Origin: Frankiaceae bacterium
GTDB lineage: Bacteria; Actinomycetota; Actinomycetes; Mycobacteriales; SCTD01
NCBI GenBank assembly: GCA_026786045.1
Contig: JAJAYV010000009.1
Span: 1-5,226, forward strand
Length of the DNA stretch: 5,226 nt
Reading direction: 5' to 3'
Shown here: positions 1-5,226 of the stretch, piece by piece
Position numbering within the stretch: the stretch's first letter is position 1
Layout of the letters: every line of letters starts with the position of its first letter
Position numbers and translations under genes: made by a program
The notes under the pieces: model-generated
Told to the model about the DNA's origin: nothing
Seen by the model: only the letters and a program-made list of their open reading frames with translations
Database searches by the model: none

Positions 1-1001
1 CCCGCGAGGTCATGGGCATCCGGCACGTGGCGTCGGGCGACATGACGTTCGCGACGCCCGACCACCGGTTCCTCACCGGCGACCTGTCCTCGGTGTCGCC
101 GCAGACGGTCGCGTCGCGCGGCTACGCCAGGGCGCTTGCGCAGCCGACCCGTACCGGGGAGTCCAAGCTGGGCTGGAAGGAGATCGGGCAGGTCGACCGA
201 GACGTCCTGCTGACGCCTCGTCACATGAGCTTCGAGCTCCCGTCGTCGCTGCGCCTCGACCTCGCCGACTACGCAGTGCGCACCGGCAAGCAGCTCGACC
301 GCTACGAGCCCTCGGTCGAGCACAGCGAGGACCTCGGCTTCCTGCTCGGCACCTTCCTCGGTGACGGCCACGCGTTCCTCAACGACGGCGGCCGGTCCGA
401 GATCGGCCGCGTGAGCTGGTACTTCGGCGAGCACGAGACAGAGCTTGCCGACAGGCTCTGCGACGCGGTGGAGCGGGTGACCGGGGTCCGTCCGGCGGAC
501 GCAGGTGTCATCCGGGGCGCGCGTCACCTCCACCTCTACTCCCTCCAGTGGGCGCGACTGCTCGCCCAATGCGGCAAGCGGACCGACAAGCACCTGCCGG
601 CAGGTTGGCTCGTCGACGACGTCGCCTACCAGCGCGGCCTCTTGGACGGGCTCATCGCCTCCGACGGCTTCGTCGAGCAGGGCGGGCGGCTCGTGTTCCG
701 GAACACCTCCCGGCCGCTCGTCGAGTTGTTCGGCGTCCTCTGCCTGCTCGTGCACGGCAGCCTGCCGAACGTGGAGGCGGTCGCGCCCTCGGCCGGCGGA
801 CTGCCTGGTGTCGAGGACCGCGACTGCCAGCCGTCCTACCGGTCGCGCTTGAACGTCACGCACGACAAGCGGCACGTCGACGAGTTCGCCGCGGTAAAGC
901 TGCTCGAGACGCTCCGACCGGGCATGGCCGTTCTGGTCTACGACCTCGAGATCGACGACGACAGCCACAGCTTCATCGCCGACAACGTCGTCGTGCACAA
1001 C
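1..1001 (+). mobile_element. Intein with LAGLIDADG homing endonuclease, inserted in the GuaB active-site loop (N-terminal splice region outside window)
   Basis: About 333 residues with no IMPDH similarity precede the GuaB active-site loop in the same frame. Intein motifs occur in the standard order. Block B is TPDH at 54-65, with the His that assists the N-S acyl shift. The first LAGLIDADG helix is LGFLLGTFLGDG at 333-368, and the second is LLDGLIASDG at 639-668. Block F is VYDLEIDDDSHSFIA at 936-980, and block G is DNVVVHN at 981-1001, with penultimate His and terminal Asn. The +1 extein residue is Ser (1002-1004), a proper splicing nucleophile. Both LAGLIDADG Asp residues are present (363-365, 663-665), about 100 residues apart as in two-motif enzymes, so the endonuclease may be active. 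Block A with residue 1 is not in the window. From usual spacing I infer roughly 50 residues are missing. The precursor should self-splice, joining Gly-Pro-Gly (expected upstream) to Ser-Ile-Cys. Confidence 0.93.
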
Positions 1002-1580
1002 TCCATCTGCACCACCCGGGTGGTCGCCGGCGTCGGCGTCCCGCAGGTGACCGCGATCTTCGAGGCTGCCCGCGCCTGCCGCCCGGCCGGCGTCCCGGTC
1101 GTCGGCGACGGCGGCCTGCAGTACTCCGGCGACATCGCCAAGGCGCTGGTCGCCGGCGCCGACACCGTCATGGTCGGCGGGCTGCTCGCCGGCTGCGACG
1201 AGAGCCCGGGCAACCTGGTCTTCGTCGGCGGGAAGCAGTACAAGGCCTACCGCGGCATGGGCTCGATCGGCGCGATGGCCTCGCGCGGCAAGCGGTCCTA
1301 CAGCAAGGACCGGTACTTCCAGGCCGACGTGCCCTCCGACGAGCTCATCGTGCCCGAGGGCATCGAGGGGCAGGTCCCGTACCGCGGGCCGCTGCAGGCC
1401 GTGGTGCACCAGCTCGTCGGCGGGCTGCACCAGTCGATGTTCTACCTCGGCGCGCGCACCGTCCCGGAGATGAAGGAGAGAGGCCGCTTCGTGCGGATCA
1501 CCGCGGCGGGGCTCAAGGAGAGCCACCCCCACGACATCCAGATGACCGTCGAGGCGCCGAACTACGGGAGCCGTTCCTGA
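1..1580 (+). CDS. guaB: IMP dehydrogenase GuaB, intein-containing precursor (5' end outside window)
   Basis: The frame is open from base 3 to the TGA at 1578-1580. Residues encoded by 1002-1577 (192 aa) are the C-terminal part of IMP dehydrogenase, which oxidises IMP to XMP with NAD+ in the cytoplasm, the committed step of GMP synthesis. Visible active-site parts are the loop SICTTR with the nucleophilic Cys at 1008-1010, the IMP-phosphate/ribose motif GDGG, the MVGGLLAG phosphate loop, YRGMGS, the flap residues KDRYFQ, and EGIEGQ. All key residues in this half are present, so the spliced enzyme should be active. Bases 3-1001 encode an in-frame intein, described separately. The N-terminal barrel half, the CBS domains and the true start lie upstream, so the ATG at 12 is only an internal Met of the intein. 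The stop overlaps the start of guaB3. Family assignment is near certain; intactness of the missing half is unknown. Confidence 0.95.
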   Translation, partial: REVMGIRHVASGDMTFATPDHRFLTGDLSSVSPQTVASRGYARALAQPTRTGESKLGWKEIGQVDRDVLLTPRHMSFELPSSLRLDLADYAVRTGKQLDRYEPSVEHSEDLGFLLGTFLGDGHAFLNDGGRSEIGRVSWYFGEHETELADRLCDAVERVTGVRPADAGVIRGARHLHLYSLQWARLLAQCGKRTDKHLPAGWLVDDVAYQRGLLDGLIASDGFVEQGGRLVFRNTSRPLVELFGVLCLLVHGSLPNVEAVAPSAGGLPGVEDRDCQPSYRSRLNVTHDKRHVDEFAAVKLLETLRPGMAVLVYDLEIDDDSHSFIADNVVVHNSICTTRVVAGVGVPQVTAIFEAARACRPAGVPVVGDGGLQYSGDIAKALVAGADTVMVGGLLAGCDESPGNLVFVGGKQYKAYRGMGSIGAMASRGKRSYSKDRYFQADVPSDELIVPEGIEGQVPYRGPLQAVVHQLVGGLHQSMFYLGARTVPEMKERGRFVRITAAGLKESHPHDIQMTVEAPNYGSRS

Positions 1581-1582
1581 TG
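1566..1582 (+). promoter_or_regulatory. guaB3 ribosome binding site and TGATG stop/start overlap
   Basis: GGGAG at 1566-1570 lies nine bases before the ATG at 1580-1582, inside the last guaB codons. The guaB TGA (1578-1580) and the guaB3 ATG share one A. This fixes the guaB3 start and suggests translational coupling from guaB. Confidence 0.7.
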
Positions 1583-2749
1583 GCCGAGGTCGAGATCGGG
1601 ATCGGCAAGTCCGGTCGGCGGGCCTACGGCTTCGACGACATCGCGATCGTCCCGTCGCGGCGCACCCGCGACCCCGAGGACGTCTCGATCGCCTGGGAGA
1701 TCGACGCCTACCGCTTCGACCTGCCGCTGGTCGCAAGCGCGATGGACGGTGTCGTCTCGCCGGCCACCGCGATCCGCCTCGGCGAGCTCGGCGGTCTCGG
1801 GGTGCTCAACCTCGAGGGCCTGTGGACCCGGTACGACGACCCCGAGCCGCTGCTGGACGAGATCGCCGCGCTGCCCGAGGACCGGGCCACCGCGCGGATG
1901 CAGGAGATCTACGCCAAGCCGATCGAGGCCGACCTCATCACCGCGCGGGTCAAGCAGATCCGCGACGCCGGCGTCACGGTTGCGGCCTCGCTCACCCCGC
2001 AGCGCACCGTGCAGTTCGCCCAGACGGTGCTCGACAGCGGCGTCGACCTGTTCGTCATCCAAGGCACCGTCGTGTCGGCCGAGCACGTCTCCTCGCGCTC
2101 GGAGCCGCTGAACCTCAAGCGCTTCATCGCCGACCTCGACGTCCCGGTGCTCGTCGGCGGCTGCGCTACCTACCAGTCGGCGCTGCACCTCATGCGCACC
2201 GGCGCGGCCGGCATCCTGGTCGGCGTCGGCCCCGGCCAGGCCAACACCACCCGCGGCGTGCTCGGCCTCGGCGTGCCGATGGCCACCTCCATCGCCGACG
2301 CGGCGGGCGCCCGGCGCGACTACCTCGACGAGTCCGGCGGCCGCTACGTCCACGTCATCGCCGACGGCGGGATGCGCACCGGCGGCGACGTCGCGAAGGC
2401 GATCGCCTGCGGCGCCGACGCGGTGATGATGGGCAGCCCGCTGGCCCGCGCCGAGGGCGCGCCCGGCCGCGGATGGCACTGGGGCCACGGCAGCTACCAC
2501 CCCGAGCTGCCGCGCGGCACCCGCGTGCGGGTCGACACCGTCGGCTCGCTGGAGGAGGTCCTCGTCGGGCCGGCCCGCAACGACGAGGGCACCACCAACC
2601 TGTTCGGCAGCCTGCGCAAGGCCATGGCCATGACCGGCTACAGCTCCATCAAGGAGTTCCAGAAGGTCGAGGTCATGGTCGCCCCGTCGGTCACCACCGA
2701 GGGCAAGAGCCTCCAGCACGCCCAGTCGCGCGGCATGGGCTCCCGCTAG
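1580..2749 (+). CDS. guaB3: GuaB3 family IMP dehydrogenase-related protein
   Basis: A 389-residue TIM-barrel protein of the IMPDH/GMP reductase family. The N terminus shows the family signature FDDIAIVPSRRT and LVASAMDGVVSP. The barrel continues after a short linker (LWTRYDDPEPLLDEI) where canonical IMPDH carries paired CBS domains, so this is the CBS-less GuaB3 type. The phosphate loop GVGPG (residues 215-219), ADGG with Asp262, and MMGSPLA are conserved. The position of the catalytic Cys is Asn222 (loop QANTTR), so chemistry through a covalent thioimidate is not expected. As I recall, cyanobacterial GuaB3 has IMP dehydrogenase activity, while the role of actinobacterial GuaB3 is unsettled. 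The gene overlaps guaB by one base and has its own GGGAG site, so it is almost certainly in the guaB operon. Family call is firm; function is open (regulatory partner, variant reductase or dehydrogenase). Confidence 0.93.
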   Translation: MAEVEIGIGKSGRRAYGFDDIAIVPSRRTRDPEDVSIAWEIDAYRFDLPLVASAMDGVVSPATAIRLGELGGLGVLNLEGLWTRYDDPEPLLDEIAALPEDRATARMQEIYAKPIEADLITARVKQIRDAGVTVAASLTPQRTVQFAQTVLDSGVDLFVIQGTVVSAEHVSSRSEPLNLKRFIADLDVPVLVGGCATYQSALHLMRTGAAGILVGVGPGQANTTRGVLGLGVPMATSIADAAGARRDYLDESGGRYVHVIADGGMRTGGDVAKAIACGADAVMMGSPLARAEGAPGRGWHWGHGSYHPELPRGTRVRVDTVGSLEEVLVGPARNDEGTTNLFGSLRKAMAMTGYSSIKEFQKVEVMVAPSVTTEGKSLQHAQSRGMGSR

Positions 2750-2778
2750 CTCGGGTGGCCGGTGGCCGCGGCATCGCG

Positions 2779-2792
2779 CAGGCTGGACCGCA
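2779..2792 (+). promoter_or_regulatory. Possible leaderless promoter (-10 CAGGCT) for the DUF427 gene
   Basis: CAGGCT at 2779-2784 resembles the actinobacterial -10 (TANNNT, here with C for the first T) and sits seven bases before the ATG at 2792. That is the same spacing as the better -10 before guaA. No clear -35 is visible. The AGG within it could instead act as a weak ribosome binding site. Confidence 0.3.
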
Positions 2793-3076
2793 TGGCCACT
2801 GCATCCTGGAACGGCACGGTCCTCGCCGAGTCCGACGACACGGTCGTCGTCGAGGGCAACCACTACTTCCCGCGCGAGGCGGTCCGGGACGACGCCCTGG
2901 TCGACTCCGCGCGCACCAGCGTGTGCCCGTGGAAGGGCACGGCGTCCTACTTCTCGGTCGTCGTCGACGGGCAGACCAACGCCGACGCCGCCTGGTGCTA
3001 CCCCGAGCCCAAGGATGCCGCCGCCGAGCTCCGCGGCCGGGTCGCCTTCTGGAAGGGCGTCGAGGTCCAGGCCTGA
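2792..3076 (+). CDS. DUF427 domain-containing protein
   Basis: A 94-residue protein covering a whole DUF427 domain. Hallmarks are the opening WNGTVLAESDDTVVVEGNHYFP, quoted here in part as NGTVLAESDDTVVVEG, followed by the central CPWKGTASYFSV and the closing AAWCYPEP and GRVAFWKGVEV. The family is small, soluble, mostly beta-strand and has no established biochemical role that I know of. A GTG at 2762 would add ten residues (MAAASRRLDR), but the family normally begins just before the WNGT strand, which favours the ATG at 2792. There is no strong Shine-Dalgarno site; a -10-like hexamer seven bases upstream suggests leaderless expression. The 42-nt gap after guaB3 contains no terminator, so read-through from the guaB operon is also possible. 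No signal peptide or membrane segment is seen. Any link with purine metabolism rests only on position. Confidence 0.88.
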   Translation: MATASWNGTVLAESDDTVVVEGNHYFPREAVRDDALVDSARTSVCPWKGTASYFSVVVDGQTNADAAWCYPEPKDAAAELRGRVAFWKGVEVQA

Positions 3077-3089
3077 CGACGACGGGGCC

Positions 3090-3122
3090 CGGCCCAGCGG
3101 CTCTGGGCCGACCGGCCCAGCG
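3090..3122 (+). repeat. Perfect 8-bp inverted repeat with an extra direct copy of its left arm, in the DUF427-guaA gap
   Basis: CGGCCCAG (3090-3097), loop CGGCT, then CTGGGCCG (3103-3110) make a perfect 8-bp GC-rich stem. The left arm recurs as CGGCCCAGCG at 3113-3122, identical to 3090-3099 over ten bases. The middle arm can pair with either copy, though the second pairing leaves only a 2-nt loop unless end pairs open. No T-run follows, so it is not a canonical intrinsic terminator. It lies just upstream of the guaA -10 element and could be a transcription-ending hairpin or a protein-binding site. Confidence 0.55.
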
Positions 3123-3133
3123 CTGCCCGCCAG

Positions 3134-3146
3134 TAGCCTGATCGGG

Positions 3147-3147
<1 letters not shown>
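3134..3147 (+). promoter_or_regulatory. Probable leaderless promoter of guaA (-10 TAGCCT)
   Basis: TAGCCT at 3134-3139 matches the actinobacterial -10 pattern TANNNT. Seven bases separate it from the GTG at 3147, so transcription would begin at or next to the start codon. No purine-rich Shine-Dalgarno sequence precedes the GTG, which fits a leaderless mRNA. No -35 hexamer is recognisable at the expected distance (about 3110-3116). If correct, guaA is transcribed independently of guaB-guaB3. Confidence 0.55.
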
Positions 3148-4726
<1,579 letters not shown>

Positions 4727-4730
<4 letters not shown>

Positions 4731-5038
4731 GCCGGGTCGTCGCTGCGCTGCTCGCAGGAGGGTCGCTCGCGGCGGGGTTCGCGGTCGCCGAGCTCACCGG
4801 AGTACGAGCACTGGGCGGGCTGGTGCTCCTCGCCGCCGTCGCCGTGTGTGCGCTGGGATGGCGCCGTTCCGGGGTGGTCGTGGCGACCGGGCTCGTCGCT
4901 CTCTACCTCGTCCTGTTCGTCGCCTCGCACCTGCTGGCCGGGCCGCTGGGCGCGTGGCCGGCGGTCGCCCTCGTGTCGATGGCGATGGCCGCGTCGTCGT
5001 ACACCGCCGACCGGCACCGGGCGGGCGTGCCCGCCTAG
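4727..5038 (+). CDS. Small four-helix membrane protein of unknown function
   Basis: A 103-residue hydrophobic protein that I do not recognise as a named family. Likely membrane segments are at about residues 4-24, 29-45, 49-71 and 76-92. Arginines at the N terminus (Arg3), between helices 2 and 3 (Trp-Arg-Arg) and at the C terminus (Asp-Arg-His-Arg) predict both ends and the middle loop in the cytoplasm. The GTG at 4727 forms a GTGA overlap with the guaA stop, typical of translationally coupled genes; a GTG at 4721 is also in frame and would add two residues. Neither start has a well-spaced Shine-Dalgarno site, which supports coupling to guaA. The C-terminal third (HLLAGPLGAWPAVALVSMA) contains a Gly-Ala-Trp-Pro turn before the last helix. 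It is probably co-transcribed with guaA. No catalytic motif is visible. Confidence 0.75.
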
Positions 5039-5150
5039 AACCTGGTTGAAGAGCAAGCTCCCGGCGGATGTGGGCGAAAGCTACCCGCTGCCCGGCAGCA
5101 ATGGTTACGCTCAGCGACAACCTCGACACTGCCAGCCAGCTGGAGCGACC
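5039..5150. other. Intergenic gap with a weak promoter candidate
   Basis: This 112-nt gap is less GC-rich than its surroundings and holds no gene. TACGCT at 5106-5111 fits TANNNT and would give a transcript with a leader of roughly 33 nt before the GTG at 5151. No matching -35 is evident. GAGCAAGCTC at 5051-5060 is a 4-bp inverted repeat with a 2-nt loop, too small and without a T-run for a terminator. A promoter for the following gene is plausible but weakly supported. Confidence 0.3.
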
Positions 5151-5226
5151 GTGGACCCGAACGCCGCGGCTCCGGCCCCGCCGGGTCCGCCGCCGCCCGC
5201 GGCCGACGCGCTCGCCCGGCACGAGC
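5151..5226 (+). CDS. Start of an unidentified gene with Pro/Ala-rich N terminus (3' end outside window)
   Basis: A GTG at 5151 preceded by GGAG at 5142-5145 (five bases of spacing) opens a frame that reaches the window edge, giving about 25 residues. The residues NAAAPAPPGPPPPAADALAR are Pro/Ala-rich, as in the disordered cytoplasmic leaders of many actinobacterial membrane or signalling proteins. No domain is reached, so the product cannot be named. The upstream TACGCT could be its promoter. The same stretch in other frames gives Arg-rich translations typical of GC-rich shadow frames, which favours this one. Confidence 0.45.
   Translation, partial: MDPNAAAPAPPGPPPPAADALARHE

Noticed and set aside
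12..14. ATG at 12 as the start of the first gene
   Set aside because: The frame is open to the window edge, and this Met is inside the intein, upstream of block B. The real GuaB start lies well outside the window.
548..1579. Long + frame upstream of the guaB3 ATG
   Set aside because: Its translation is Arg/Ala/Pro-rich low complexity and overlaps the intein and GuaB in another frame. GuaB3 homology begins at 1580 with a ribosome binding site.
2754..2767. Tandem GGTGGCC repeat between guaB3 and the DUF427 gene
   Set aside because: Two 7-base copies of a common GC-rich string are expected by chance here, and no regulatory pattern fits.
3015..3146. Upstream extension of guaA
   Set aside because: The 44 extra residues are Pro/Ser/Gly low complexity and overlap the DUF427 gene. 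The -10 element and homology support the GTG at 3147.
2750..3146. Guanine or PRPP riboswitch ahead of guaA
   Set aside because: The gap is short, the transcript looks leaderless, and no conserved aptamer-like structure is visible.
5051..5060. GAGCAAGCTC as a terminator after the membrane protein gene
   Set aside because: Only a 4-bp stem with a 2-nt loop and no T-run.
5101..5226. ATG at 5101 as an alternative start for the last gene
   Set aside because: That frame becomes Arg/Pro-rich low complexity, and it has no ribosome binding site; the GTG at 5151 has GGAG at usable spacing.

Overview
The window is very GC-rich. In the C-terminal part of guaB only 3 of 192 codons end in A or T by hand count. 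It carries a compact purine (GMP) biosynthesis locus on the + strand in the order guaB, guaB3, DUF427 gene, guaA, small membrane protein, start of another gene. A GuaB3 paralogue next to guaB, TANNNT-type -10 elements about 7 nt before start codons, GTG starts and GTGA/TGATG overlaps all point to an actinobacterium. Genus cannot be told from this window.

Region 1-1580 is the 3' part of guaB (IMP dehydrogenase), whose reading frame is open from base 3. The first ~1 kb is not IMP dehydrogenase. It is the body and C-terminal end of an intein carrying a LAGLIDADG (DOD) homing endonuclease. The intein ends in His-Asn at 996-1001 and is followed by Ser-Ile-Cys-Thr-Thr-Arg, the IMPDH active-site loop. 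The catalytic Cys is therefore the third residue of the C-extein, and the enzyme can only be assembled by protein splicing. The N-extein and the intein's first splicing residue lie upstream of the window. This is the most notable feature here.

Region 1580-2749 is guaB3, an IMPDH/GMP-reductase-family paralogue without CBS domains. It overlaps the guaB stop by one base (TGATG) and has Asn in place of the catalytic Cys. A short DUF427 gene (2792-3076) follows, then guaA (GMP synthase, 3147-4730). Both of these appear to start from promoters placed so that transcripts would be leaderless. A perfect 8-bp hairpin with an extra direct copy of one arm lies between them.

guaA overlaps a four-helix small membrane protein (4727-5038) through GTGA. 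After a 112-nt gap the start of a further gene (5151 onward, Pro/Ala-rich N terminus) runs off the window. GuaB converts IMP to XMP and GuaA converts XMP to GMP, so the locus holds both committed steps of GMP synthesis, the first of them dependent on intein excision. No tRNA, rRNA, CRISPR array, insertion sequence or convincing minus-strand gene was seen.
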